Shown one piece after another: positions 1-9,453 of a stretch of 64,000 nt of DNA. Position numbers and translations under genes: made by a program. The notes beneath the pieces were generated by a model that was not told where the DNA came from, searched no databases, and saw only the letters and a list, made by a program, of their open reading frames with translations. This DNA comes from Candidatus Aminicenantota bacterium (GTDB lineage: Bacteria > Acidobacteriota > Aminicenantia > S016-38). Every line of letters starts with the position of its first letter. Position 1 is the stretch's first letter. Location of the stretch: NCBI GenBank assembly GCA_027068075.1, contig JAMOUJ010000005.1:588162-652161 (forward strand), read 5' to 3'.

Positions 1-156
1 GGCCACGGGGCCAAATCCCGTGCCCAGTTCCAGGGCGAATCCCTTTCCCTCCACATAGGAGGCCAGAAGAACCGCATCCAGAGAAAAACGATAACCCCTC
101 CGGGGCTGGGCTATTTTTACCCTGCCCCGGAGGAAGGGAGTGATGGTTTTATCCAC
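1..156 (-). CDS. TrmN6/YfiC-like tRNA/DNA N6-adenine methyltransferase, N-terminal fragment (runs off window)
   Basis: Minus-strand frame from GTG at 156: VDKTITPFLRGRVKIAQPRRGYRFSLDAVLLASYVEGKGFALELGTGFGPVA; 'QP..GYRFSLDAVLLA' plus SAM motif I 'LELGTGFGP'. Absent from the ORF track (too short). Start abuts the sdhB stop. Confidence 0.72.
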   Translation of the reverse strand, partial: MDKTITPFLRGRVKIAQPRRGYRFSLDAVLLASYVEGKGFALELGTGFGPVA

Positions 157-858
157 TCAGAACTGGTTATTTACCGCCAGGTTCTGGAGTTTTTTGATGT
201 AGTGGGTGATGTTTATGTTCTTGGGACAGGCTTCGGTGCAGTTAAAGATGGCGTGGCACCGCCAGAGGCCGTTTCGGTCGTTTATTATCTCCAGGCGTTC
301 CTTGCCCCCTTCGTCCCTGGAGTCAAATATGAAGCGGTAGGCCTTGAGAAGGGCCGCCGGTCCAAGGTAGTCAGGATTGGCCCAGAAGGAAGGACAGGAG
401 GTGGTGCAGGCGCCGCATAGAATGCACATGGCCGCTTCGTTGATGAGGTCACGCTCTTCCGGGGTTTGGAGTTGCTCTTCTTCCGGCAGGGGAGAGTATT
501 TTATGAAGTAGGGCTTTACCTTTTCCAGGTTGCGGAAGAAGGGATCCATGTCCACCACCATGTCCTTGATTATGGGAAGGCCGGGCAGGGGCTCTATTTT
601 TATGGTTCCGCTTCCCAGGGTTTTTATCTGGGTTTTACAGGCCAGGCGGTTTTTCCCGTTGATTCGCATGGCGCAGGAGCCACAGATCTCCGAGCGACAG
701 GCCCTTCTGTAGGCCAGGGTTCCGTCAACATACCAGTGAATGTGGTTTAAGGCGTCCAGAACGGTCCAGCCGTCCTCTATCTCTATCTCGTATTCCTTGT
801 AGTAGGGCTTTTTGTCCTTGTCCGGCTGATATCTAAAGATTCTGAATTTTCTCTTCAT
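157..858 (-). CDS. sdhB: Succinate dehydrogenase/fumarate reductase iron-sulfur subunit
   Basis: CRSEICGSCAMRINGKNRLAC 2Fe-2S motif; CILCGACTTSCP and CHAIFNCTEACPKNI Fe-S motifs; follows sdhA. Confidence 0.95.
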   Translation of the reverse strand: MKRKFRIFRYQPDKDKKPYYKEYEIEIEDGWTVLDALNHIHWYVDGTLAYRRACRSEICGSCAMRINGKNRLACKTQIKTLGSGTIKIEPLPGLPIIKDMVVDMDPFFRNLEKVKPYFIKYSPLPEEEQLQTPEERDLINEAAMCILCGACTTSCPSFWANPDYLGPAALLKAYRFIFDSRDEGGKERLEIINDRNGLWRCHAIFNCTEACPKNINITHYIKKLQNLAVNNQF

Positions 859-869
859 TTCGGCCCTCC

Positions 870-2594
870 TTAGTATTTCCTTTCCTGGGGCTGATACTTG
901 GTGATAACCACAGGTTTGTAATCAAATTTTACGCCCTCAGGGGTTTTCCACGCCAGGGTGTGCTTGAGCCAGTTTTCGTCGTCCCTTTTGGGATAATCCA
1001 CCCGGTAATGGGCTCCCCTGCTTTCCCTGCGGTTGAGGGCCCCTGCGGCTATCACCTCCGAGAAGACCAGGAGGTTTTCCGTTTCCAGGGCCTCCTGAAG
1101 GTCCAGGTTGAACCTCACCCCCTTGTCCTCCACATGTATGTTGGGTATTTCAGCCTCCAGTTCCCTTACCTGACGCACGGCTTCGGTGAGGTCCCTTTCG
1201 TTTCGGAAAATCCCCACCTTGTTGGTCATGATTTCGTGGAGCCTTTCCCGCAGTTCAAAGGGTCTTACGCTTCCCTTGCCCTCCAGATACCTCCTTACAT
1301 GGGCCTCTGCCTCCTCCACCGCTTTATCTGGAACGGGCATAAGGTCCGCCTTCTTCACGAACTCCGCCATGGCCAGGCCGGTAATCCTGCCCATGGTGAT
1401 GGCCTCCTGCTGGGAGTTTGTTCCCAGACGGTTGGCTCCGTGGATGGAGACGCAGGCCGCCTCCCCGGCGGCATAAAACCCTGGAACCACCTGGCTCTTT
1501 CCGTCACCCAGAACCTCCCCCCTCTTGGTAGTGGGAATTCCTCCCATCTGGTAGTGGGCCGTGGGCTGGATGGGGATGGGTTCCTTGATGGGGTCAACCC
1601 CCAGGAAGTTCATGGCCAGTTCCCTTATCTGGGGGAGCCTTTCCTTGATTTTTTCGGCCCCCAGATGACGGAGGTCCAGGTATATGTAATCCTTCCCGTC
1701 AATACCCCTTCCTTCGTTTATTTCCGTCTGCTCCGCCCGGGCCACCACATCCCTGGGTGCCAGTTCCATTTTCTCCGGGGCGTATCTCTTCATGAATCTT
1801 TCACCCTTACCGTTTATCAGGTATCCCCCCTCTCCCCTGGCCGCTTCGCTGACCAGGATTCCCAGCCTGTAAAGTCCGGTGGGATGAAACTGGACGAATT
1901 CCAGGTCCTCAATAGGGAGGCCCTCCCTGAGAACCAGCGATAGCCCGTCGCCGGTGTTGGTGAAGGAATTGGAGGTTATCTTAAAGGCCCTGCCGAAGCC
2001 CCCGGTGGCAAAGAGGGTTGCCTTGGCGTTGAATATGTGAAGTCCACCGTTTCTTATGTCCCAGGCCACCACTCCGCTTACCACCCCGTCTTCTCTCAGA
2101 ATGAGTTTGAGGACGAAGAATTCGTTGAAGAACCTCACCTTCTTTTTAATGCACTGCTCAAATAAGGTGTGGAGGAGAACATGCCCTGTGTAGTCGGCGG
2201 CGTAAACCGCTCTGGGCCTGGAGTGTCCTCCGAAGCGCCTCTGGGCTATTCTCCCATCGGGCATCCTGGAAAAGACCACCCCCATGTGCTCCATTTCGTA
2301 GACGGTTTTTATGGCTTCGTTGACGAACATTTCAATGGCGTCCTGGTCTCCCAGGTAGTCGCTTCCCTTGACCGTATCCCACATGTGGAGTTCCGTGGAG
2401 TCGTCGGAGGCGTGGCCGATGGCCGCCGCTATGCCCCCCTGGGCAGAGACCGAATGGGACCTGGTGGGGTAAACCTTGGAAATGGTTATGGTGTCAATGC
2501 CCGCATCGGCCAGGGCCAGGGCCGCCCGCAGGCCTGCAAGCCCCGTTCCCACCACCAGGGCGTCGGATTTGTGATAGTATTTCTCAATCTGCAT
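870..2594 (-). CDS. sdhA: Succinate dehydrogenase flavoprotein subunit
   Basis: FAD-binding GTGLAGLRAALALADAG, SVSAQGGIAAAIG, HSRPRAVYAADYTGH, PTAHYQMGGI. Confidence 0.96.
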   Translation of the reverse strand: MQIEKYYHKSDALVVGTGLAGLRAALALADAGIDTITISKVYPTRSHSVSAQGGIAAAIGHASDDSTELHMWDTVKGSDYLGDQDAIEMFVNEAIKTVYEMEHMGVVFSRMPDGRIAQRRFGGHSRPRAVYAADYTGHVLLHTLFEQCIKKKVRFFNEFFVLKLILREDGVVSGVVAWDIRNGGLHIFNAKATLFATGGFGRAFKITSNSFTNTGDGLSLVLREGLPIEDLEFVQFHPTGLYRLGILVSEAARGEGGYLINGKGERFMKRYAPEKMELAPRDVVARAEQTEINEGRGIDGKDYIYLDLRHLGAEKIKERLPQIRELAMNFLGVDPIKEPIPIQPTAHYQMGGIPTTKRGEVLGDGKSQVVPGFYAAGEAACVSIHGANRLGTNSQQEAITMGRITGLAMAEFVKKADLMPVPDKAVEEAEAHVRRYLEGKGSVRPFELRERLHEIMTNKVGIFRNERDLTEAVRQVRELEAEIPNIHVEDKGVRFNLDLQEALETENLLVFSEVIAAGALNRRESRGAHYRVDYPKRDDENWLKHTLAWKTPEGVKFDYKPVVITKYQPQERKY

Positions 2595-2604
2595 TTTTAC
2601 CTCC

Positions 2605-2967
2605 TCAAGATTTTACTGAGAAAATGGTAACTACTCCCACGGTGAATAGAATCACCGCCAGGGTCAACAGAACGGCGAAGAGAAACAGACGCAGTCCCCG
2701 GTTTCTCACATAGTCTTCCAGAACCTGCCATAGACCGTTTATTCCGTGGTAAAGGGCAAATATCAGAAAAAGGAGGTCCCCTGCCTTCCACAGGGGCGAG
2801 GAGAGCCGGGGGGCTACGGTTTCGTAGGTTACTTCACCGCTACCTGCAAAATGCATCATAACGAAATGGCCGATGAGGAAGACGAAGAGGTAGATGGCGG
2901 TTATCCTCTGGAAAAACCAGGCAAGGGCTCCCCTGTTTCTTTTAATCAAAGATTTGCTGGCTATCAT
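2605..2967 (-). CDS. sdhD: Succinate dehydrogenase membrane anchor subunit
   Basis: Small 3-TM protein between sdhC and sdhA; WFFQRITAIYLF, ALYHGINGLWQVLEDY. Confidence 0.82.
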   Translation of the reverse strand: MIASKSLIKRNRGALAWFFQRITAIYLFVFLIGHFVMMHFAGSGEVTYETVAPRLSSPLWKAGDLLFLIFALYHGINGLWQVLEDYVRNRGLRLFLFAVLLTLAVILFTVGVVTIFSVKS

Positions 2968-2979
2968 TTTTAACCTCCC

Positions 2980-3342
2980 TTAAAGGAAAAACTTCCATGC
3001 TGCCGGTATCCAGAGGGCCAGGAACAAAGCGAAGGCTATCCAGAAGAGGGTTTTCTGATATTTAGAGGCCCCGGCAAAGTCTATGAGAACCAGCCTGATG
3101 CCGTTGAAGGCATGGAAAAGTATGACCCCCCACAGTCCCCATTCCAGAAACTTGAAGGTGGGGGTGGAAAGGGCCTTCATGGTTGAGTTGAAGGCCTCCG
3201 GTCCCGCCGCCAGTCTGTTGGTGACGAAGATGTGGAGGAGAAGGTAAAGCATGAGAGCCAGGCCTCCCAGTCGGTGAAGAATCCAGGCCCACTCCCCCAC
3301 ATCCTTCCTGTAGGAAGGATAAAACCACTTCGGTTTCAGCAT
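2980..3342 (-). CDS. sdhC: Succinate dehydrogenase cytochrome b subunit
   Basis: WAWILHRLGGLALMLYLLLHIF, FHAFNGIRLVLIDF; SD AGGAGG upstream; heads the operon. Confidence 0.85.
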   Translation of the reverse strand: MLKPKWFYPSYRKDVGEWAWILHRLGGLALMLYLLLHIFVTNRLAAGPEAFNSTMKALSTPTFKFLEWGLWGVILFHAFNGIRLVLIDFAGASKYQKTLFWIAFALFLALWIPAAWKFFL

Positions 3343-3430
3343 TTCTTCCTCCTGCTATGAATTTAAGGGAAAATTTTAACTCATTCACCCCGCTATGTTC
3401 AACTAATCCTTTTTTTGGTAGAATTTCTCT

Positions 3431-4297
3431 ATGCGAATAGAGGGCTTTGAACTTCTCACCTACGGGAAATCTCCGGAGAACTTTCCCCTGGACCCATTCC
3501 AGGAGATGGTCTTTGATAATACCTATCTGGAAATTCCCGTGGGAGACACCCTCTTTATGCTTTCTCCTTCTCTTAGAATAGCCTATCCCGGCAAAAACGA
3601 AGAGGTAGAGAGGGAAATAATAAAAAGGGAGCGGGAACTTTATTCCCTGAAGAGGCTTATCCTGGAGAGCATAATAAAATTCACGGCCCTTCTGGAGGCC
3701 AACAGTTATTTCATAGCCCAGAGCGATTACCTCCTTCTGGCCAGAATCACCCTTCATCCCGGCGAGGGGATTTACCGGTTGAAGTTCTACACCCACGAAG
3801 TAAGGGAACTACTTACCAACTACGAGGATAAAATTTATCTGGGCCAGGATTTTCTTTATTTAAAGGAAGAGAGGAAGTATTTTGGCCTTGACGACTTCAT
3901 TCCCTACCTGGACAACGAATTCTCCTACCTAAAGGACAAGGTTTCGGAGTTTAACATAAGAAATCCCCTGGTGAGGGATTACCTGGTGGAAATAGGGGAA
4001 CTGGTGGGGGATTCCCTCATCACCTGGGAGGAGAACAGGATGGACTTCTGCGTGGATGAGGCCTCCCTGGAGCAGTTGAGGGAGGCCACCATGAGGTTTA
4101 TGGAGGTCAAGCACATGCTGGTGGAACTCCACGACGAAGTCCGGGAGTTTGAGTACAAACTCAGGGCCCGTGGGGAGGCGGAAAACCACCTTTCTCGCTA
4201 TGTCACCAAGTTGAGAAAGGATGTGGTCAACATCCTTCACTACATAAACATGAAATTACTCTCCAGAATACAGAGGAGGATAAACACCCCGGGTTGA
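3431..4297 (+). CDS. Hypothetical protein, helical/coiled-coil rich
   Basis: Long ORF, coding-like codon usage, overlaps the miaA start; TAGAAT box 6 nt upstream of ATG. Confidence 0.75.
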   Translation: MRIEGFELLTYGKSPENFPLDPFQEMVFDNTYLEIPVGDTLFMLSPSLRIAYPGKNEEVEREIIKRERELYSLKRLILESIIKFTALLEANSYFIAQSDYLLLARITLHPGEGIYRLKFYTHEVRELLTNYEDKIYLGQDFLYLKEERKYFGLDDFIPYLDNEFSYLKDKVSEFNIRNPLVRDYLVEIGELVGDSLITWEENRMDFCVDEASLEQLREATMRFMEVKHMLVELHDEVREFEYKLRARGEAENHLSRYVTKLRKDVVNILHYINMKLLSRIQRRINTPG

Positions 4298-5178
4298 TGA
4301 AGGTCCTGGCCATCCTTGGACCCACCGGAAGCGGGAAATCAGAACTTGCTTTGGAAATAGCCGGGAAGGTTCCAGCAGAGATAGTAAGTTGCGATTCCGT
4401 CCAGATTTACCGCGGATTTGACATAGGGGCGGACAAGGTTTCTGCTGAAGTAAGAAGGAGGATTCCCCATCACATGATAGATGTGGTTTCGGATTGCCGT
4501 CGGTTTTCGGCGGCGGATTATGCCAGGATGGCCGCCGGGATAATAAAGGATATCCATCGTCGGGGAAAACTTCCGGTGGTGGTGGGTGGAACCCTCCTTT
4601 ACTTCAGGGCCCTGGAAAGGGGCCTGTTCCCCTACGGTCCTGCAGGGAGGGAGTTCAGGGAGGCCTGGTGGGGATACCCCCGGGAACTTCTACGCAGGAC
4701 CGTGGAACTTGACCCGGAGTATTACATCAAAATAGGGGCCAACGATATCAAAAGAATGGTGAGGTTGATGGAAGTTTTTTATCTCTCCGGAAGGAACATG
4801 AGCGAGGCGGCGGCCCTTACCCGCCCACCCCTTCCCCGGGCAAGGTTCCTGAAGTTCGCCATAAACCTTCCCCGCCAGGAACTTTACCGGAGAATAGAGA
4901 GGAGGACGGAAGAAATGTTCAAAAGGGGATTAGTGGAGGAGGTGAGGAAACTCCTGGGCTCCGGATACCCTCCCCATTGTCCCCCCTTTGAGGCCATCGG
5001 CTACAGGGAAGCCCTGGCCTTCGTCCGGGGAGAAATTGATCTGGAGGAAGCCATGAAACTGGTGAAAAAACACACCAAGGAATACGCCCGAAGGCAGATC
5101 ATGTGGCTCAGAAAGGAGGAAAACCTGGTGTGGATAAGGCCGGGGGAGGTTCATCGCATCCTCAAGGAGGTCTCGTGA
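4294..5178 (+). CDS. miaA: tRNA dimethylallyltransferase
   Basis: GPTGSGKSELALEIA, SCDSVQIYRGFDIGADK, VVGGTLLYFRAL, TKEYARRQIMWLRKE. Confidence 0.95.
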   Translation: MMKVLAILGPTGSGKSELALEIAGKVPAEIVSCDSVQIYRGFDIGADKVSAEVRRRIPHHMIDVVSDCRRFSAADYARMAAGIIKDIHRRGKLPVVVGGTLLYFRALERGLFPYGPAGREFREAWWGYPRELLRRTVELDPEYYIKIGANDIKRMVRLMEVFYLSGRNMSEAAALTRPPLPRARFLKFAINLPRQELYRRIERRTEEMFKRGLVEEVRKLLGSGYPPHCPPFEAIGYREALAFVRGEIDLEEAMKLVKKHTKEYARRQIMWLRKEENLVWIRPGEVHRILKEVS

Positions 5179-6395
5179 AAAGGGAAAGAGCCATTGTGGT
5201 GGGGATATACAGAAGAAAGGAGGAGAAGTCCATGGCGGAGGAGACCCTCCGGGAACTGGAGGAACTGGCTGCCTCTGCCGGTGCCGAGGTGGTGGGGTGG
5301 GTCCTCCAGAGAAGACCGAAATTTGACCCCGGCTTTCTCCTGGGTAGGGGGAAAATTCAGGAGATAGCCCACATGGCCGAAGAACTCCAGGCGGACCTGG
5401 TGCTCTTTGACGAGACCCTTTCTCCGGCCCAGCATCGCAACATAGACCAGGTAATACCCTGCAAGGTTCTGGACAGAACCCAGTTGATACTGGACATTTT
5501 TTCCCAGAGGGCCATTTCCCGGGAAGGAAAACTTCAGGTAGAACTGGCTCAGTTGAACTACCTTCTTCCCAGGCTCATCGGCATCGGCAAAAAAATGAGC
5601 CGTCTGGGGGGTGGAATAGGCACCCGCGGTCCTGGGGAAAAGAAACTGGAATACGACAGAAGGAGGATCGCAAAGAGGATTAAGCGTATAAGGACGGAGA
5701 TTGAGGAAATCAGGAAGAGAAGGGAACAGCAGAGAAAGCACAGGAAGAAGACCAGCATACCCACTGTGGCCCTGGTGGGATACACCAGCGCCGGCAAAAC
5801 CACCCTTTTCAACAGGTTAACCGGGGAGAATCTTCAGGTTTCCAGAGCCCTTTTCACCACCCTGGACCCCATTTTAAGGAGGATAACTCTTCCCTCCGGC
5901 CTTCCTGCCATATTATCGGACACGGTGGGCTTTATAAGGAAATTGCCGGTGGAATTGGTGACTGCCTTCCGGGCCACCCTGGAGGAGACGGTGGAGGCGG
6001 ATCTTCTTCTCCATGTGGTGGATTTTTCCCGGGAGGATTACCGGGAAGAGGAGGAGGCGGTGGAAAGGACCCTTCAGGAACTGGAGGCCTCCGCCAAGCC
6101 CCTGATTAAGGTTTACAACAAAATAGACCTGATGGAGGATCCCGGAAGGTTTCTTGAAAGGAATTCCCTTTCGGAGGATAAGGTTTACATATCGGCAAAA
6201 AAGGGCTGGGGAGTGGATGACCTCCTGGAAAAGATAGAGGGAAAACTCCTCGTGAACTACGAAATAGAGACGGTTTTTTATCCCTATTCCGAAAAAATCC
6301 CCTGGGAAAATCTTTCCGGAGAAAGTATAATTTTAGAGAGAAGAAACGAGGAGGATGGGATACGGGTGAAACTCGCCAGGAGAAGGCCTAAATGA
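5175..6395 (+). CDS. hflX: GTPase HflX
   Basis: GGIGTRGPGEKKLEYDRR, ALVGYTSAGKTTLFNRLT, DTVGFIRKLP. True start is probably GTG 5175 overlapping the miaA stop; the track start at 5103 is inside miaA. Confidence 0.94.
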   Translation: MKRERAIVVGIYRRKEEKSMAEETLRELEELAASAGAEVVGWVLQRRPKFDPGFLLGRGKIQEIAHMAEELQADLVLFDETLSPAQHRNIDQVIPCKVLDRTQLILDIFSQRAISREGKLQVELAQLNYLLPRLIGIGKKMSRLGGGIGTRGPGEKKLEYDRRRIAKRIKRIRTEIEEIRKRREQQRKHRKKTSIPTVALVGYTSAGKTTLFNRLTGENLQVSRALFTTLDPILRRITLPSGLPAILSDTVGFIRKLPVELVTAFRATLEETVEADLLLHVVDFSREDYREEEEAVERTLQELEASAKPLIKVYNKIDLMEDPGRFLERNSLSEDKVYISAKKGWGVDDLLEKIEGKLLVNYEIETVFYPYSEKIPWENLSGESIILERRNEEDGIRVKLARRRPK

Positions 6396-7555
6396 AAAAA
6401 TATCTTTTAATCGTCCTGTCTTTGTTTTTGGGTTTTTGCGCTCCTTCCCTTCGGGAACCCTTCCTGGAACCCCACCCCCCGACTTCCCTGTGGTCCCTGG
6501 TGGAGAAGTCCCCGGAGAAGGTCCTGGAGAGGGAGCCCCAGGATGTCTACGACCGGGTAGCCCGGGGTTTTGCCTTCTACAGGCTGGGAAGGCTGGAGGA
6601 GGCCAGGAAGGAATTTGAGACGGCCCTGGAGGCGGGAGAGGAGGAATTCTCCCATCTGGGTTTGGGTATGGTGGAGGAGGCCCTGGGAAATTTCCCGGAG
6701 GCCTACCTGCACTACCTCCACTCGGGGCATCCCCTGGCCATTGCCAGGGCAGAGAGGATTAAGGAGAGGGCCGTTCAGCAGATCCTCTCCTCCGATGATC
6801 CCCGGAGGTTGCTGGATGGTCTGGCCATAGCCCCGGAGGACAGGAGAGTTTACCTGGCCCTGGGCAATTATTATCTTCGTCAGGGAAAGCCCTTTCTTGC
6901 CCGGGCTTACATTACCAAGGGGATAGAAAAAATAGGGGAGGACGAGGCCCTTCTGAAACTCCTTCAACTCTCCTACGAGCAGGAGGGGAACCTGGAAAAG
7001 GCCCTGGAAGTAGCCCGGAGAATTTATGCCCGATACCCCACACAGGAAAACCTCAGGCAGGTGGAAGTCCTGGAAGAGGAGGTGGAAAAGAAAAGGGTGA
7101 GGGAAAAACTTTCCCCCCTGGAGGGAAAACCGGTAATTACCCGGGGAGAACTGGCCCTTATGATAGATGCCTATCTGGGTAAATATCTGCCGGATAAAAA
7201 GCCACCGATTATAGTGGACCTCTACAGAAGCGGTCAGATGAAGGCCATTCTGAAGGTCACTGCCCTGGGAATAATGAGCGTGTATCCCAACCACACCTTC
7301 CAGCCCGACGGGGAAGTAAGGAGGATAGTTCTGGCCAGGGTTCTTTACAAACTTGCGAGGACCCTGGGCCTGGACCTTAAACCTGCCCCGGTGAGGTTAA
7401 GAGATACTTCCAGCCGGTACGCTGTTTTTGCAGTGGGTTCGGGTCTTATGGAGGCCAGGGATGGGTTTTTCCACCCTTATAATACGGTAAGTTTTAAAGA
7501 GGCTTCCCGGGCCCTGGAGACCCTCCAGAGGCTTTTGAGGGAGAACCGGAGATGA
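6392..7555 (+). CDS. Lipoprotein with TPR repeats and C-terminal SLH-like repeats
   Basis: Signal peptide with lipobox LGFC|AP; TPR pattern; C-terminal ITRGELALMI...LGIMSVYPNHTFQPDGEVRRIVLARVLY and a second degenerate copy. Confidence 0.75.
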   Translation: MKKYLLIVLSLFLGFCAPSLREPFLEPHPPTSLWSLVEKSPEKVLEREPQDVYDRVARGFAFYRLGRLEEARKEFETALEAGEEEFSHLGLGMVEEALGNFPEAYLHYLHSGHPLAIARAERIKERAVQQILSSDDPRRLLDGLAIAPEDRRVYLALGNYYLRQGKPFLARAYITKGIEKIGEDEALLKLLQLSYEQEGNLEKALEVARRIYARYPTQENLRQVEVLEEEVEKKRVREKLSPLEGKPVITRGELALMIDAYLGKYLPDKKPPIIVDLYRSGQMKAILKVTALGIMSVYPNHTFQPDGEVRRIVLARVLYKLARTLGLDLKPAPVRLRDTSSRYAVFAVGSGLMEARDGFFHPYNTVSFKEASRALETLQRLLRENRR

Positions 7556-8094
7556 TAACAATTCCCAATCTCCTTTCCCTGGTGCGGATAATACTCATCC
7601 CGTTTTTCATTCACTTCTTCCTCAAGGGAAAGATTCAGGTGGCCCTGGGAATACTTTTTCTGGCTTCCTTTACCGACCTGCTGGACGGTTTCGTGGCCAG
7701 GGCCTTCAACCAGCGCTCCCGGGTAGGCTACATCCTTGATCCCCTGGCAGACAAACTCCTGATGGATTCCACCTACATACTCTTTTCCCTCAAGAACCTT
7801 GACCTTACTGTTCACATTCCCCAGTGGATCGCCATAGCCGTGGTTTCCCGGGACATCATAATCCTCATAGGCGCTTCCATTCTCTACTTGATGAACCCCC
7901 AGCGGGTTTTGAAGCCCCACTGGCTGGGAAAACTCACCACCACCCTTCAGATGATAACCGCCATTGCAGTCCTCTTCGTCAACATGAGCAAATTTCCCCT
8001 TCCCTACCTGTCCACACTCTTCTGGGCCACGGGTATTATCACTATAATCTCCGGGATTTATTACATATACAAAGGTCTTCTGGAGATGGAGTGA
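7552..8094 (+). CDS. pgsA: CDP-alcohol phosphatidyltransferase (PgsA-like)
   Basis: ASFTDLLDGFVARAFNQRSRVGYILDPLADKLL matches DG..AR...G..LD..AD. Confidence 0.86.
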   Translation: MITIPNLLSLVRIILIPFFIHFFLKGKIQVALGILFLASFTDLLDGFVARAFNQRSRVGYILDPLADKLLMDSTYILFSLKNLDLTVHIPQWIAIAVVSRDIIILIGASILYLMNPQRVLKPHWLGKLTTTLQMITAIAVLFVNMSKFPLPYLSTLFWATGIITIISGIYYIYKGLLEME

Positions 8095-9453
8095 TCAGGG
8101 CTGGGGGAATCTCCACAGGGTCATGATTATTATCTTGAGGTCAAGCCACAGGGACCAGTTTTCAATGTAGTAAAGGTCGTAATTTATCCTTTCTTCTATG
8201 GATGTGTCTCCCCTTAAGCCGTGAACCTGGGCCCATCCCGTCAGTCCGCTCTTTACCTTGTGGCGGAGCATGTATTTGGGGATCATTTTCTTGAATTTCT
8301 CCACATATTCGGGCCTTTCCGGCCTGGGTCCCACTATACTCATGTCCCCCTTTAAAACATTGAAGAGTTGGGGGAGTTCGTCCAAACTCCACCTTCTGAG
8401 AATTTTCCCCAGGGGAGTCATCTTATCCTCCGGGGCGGCCCAGGATTTATCCGCCCCGGGAAGCATGGTTCTGAACTTGTAGATGACGAACTCTTTCCCG
8501 TCCAATCCCATTCTTCTCTGCTTGAAGATTACCGGCGGGCCGGAGGTTATGAGGATGAGGAGAGGAATTATTACGAAAGCCGGAAGGAAGACCACGATGG
8601 CTCCCAGGGAAACCAGAATGTCAAAAATCCTTTTTACTATAAGGTTCCATCCCTGGAGGGGCACATGGGTTATGTTTATGGCGGCCACCCCGTTCAGTTC
8701 CTCCAGGCTGTGGTGGAGGATTACGAAGCCCAGAAGGTCTGGCACCACCTTTATTTCCAGAACATTTTCCGAGAGGGCTTTTATGAGTTCCATGGTGTCC
8801 ATTTCCCGCAGGGGATGGAGTATGTATACTTCGTCCACCCTGTTTCTGGCCACGAAGTCCAGCACTTCCCTTTCACCCCCCAGGGTTCTTGGGGAGGGAA
8901 AATCGCCGAAAATCCCCACCACCTCTATACCCAGGGGGGAAAACCTTTCCAGGGCGGAAAGCAAACTCCCCACGGTTTTCCCGCTCCCCACGATGACCAC
9001 CCGGGTCTTTTGCCATTTCCACTTTTTCTTCAGAATAGCCCTTATCCCTCCCCGGAACACGGGGCCCAGCACCGAGGCCACTCCGAGATAGGTGGCCAGG
9101 AAGAGGTGGGAGATTTCGTGGGAAAGGCCCAGGTATGTGCGGAGATAGGAAATTATCCCCAGGGAAAGGAAGACCACCACCAGGTTCACGAAAAACAGGG
9201 TCAGGGTCTCGTCGGACCTCCTCCAGATGAGTTGTCGGGAATAGGGTCTGATCAGGGAGAAGGCCAGCAGGTGAAGGAAGAGGAAGAGAAGGGAAAACCA
9301 GAGATAATACCGGAGGGGAGGGATGCCTTTGGTTACGGGCAAAAGACCCGAATAGAACCTCAGCCAGAAGGAGAGGTAAAAGGCCGTGAGGACCAGGAGA
9401 ATGTCCGAGAACAGAAGGTAAAGTCCGCTTACAAATTCCTTTCTTTTGATCAT
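8095..9453 (-). CDS. Undecaprenyl-phosphate sugar phosphotransferase (polyisoprenyl sugar transferase)
   Basis: C-terminal KRIFDILVSLGAIVV...RRWSLDELPQLFNVLKGDMSIVGPRPERPEYV; N-terminal TM bundle. Confidence 0.93.
   Translation of the reverse strand: MIKRKEFVSGLYLLFSDILLVLTAFYLSFWLRFYSGLLPVTKGIPPLRYYLWFSLLFLFLHLLAFSLIRPYSRQLIWRRSDETLTLFFVNLVVVFLSLGIISYLRTYLGLSHEISHLFLATYLGVASVLGPVFRGGIRAILKKKWKWQKTRVVIVGSGKTVGSLLSALERFSPLGIEVVGIFGDFPSPRTLGGEREVLDFVARNRVDEVYILHPLREMDTMELIKALSENVLEIKVVPDLLGFVILHHSLEELNGVAAINITHVPLQGWNLIVKRIFDILVSLGAIVVFLPAFVIIPLLILITSGPPVIFKQRRMGLDGKEFVIYKFRTMLPGADKSWAAPEDKMTPLGKILRRWSLDELPQLFNVLKGDMSIVGPRPERPEYVEKFKKMIPKYMLRHKVKSGLTGWAQVHGLRGDTSIEERINYDLYYIENWSLWLDLKIIIMTLWRFPQP

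Noticed and set aside
960-1943. 327-aa plus-strand ORF opposite sdhA
   Set aside because: Antisense shadow of a highly conserved gene.
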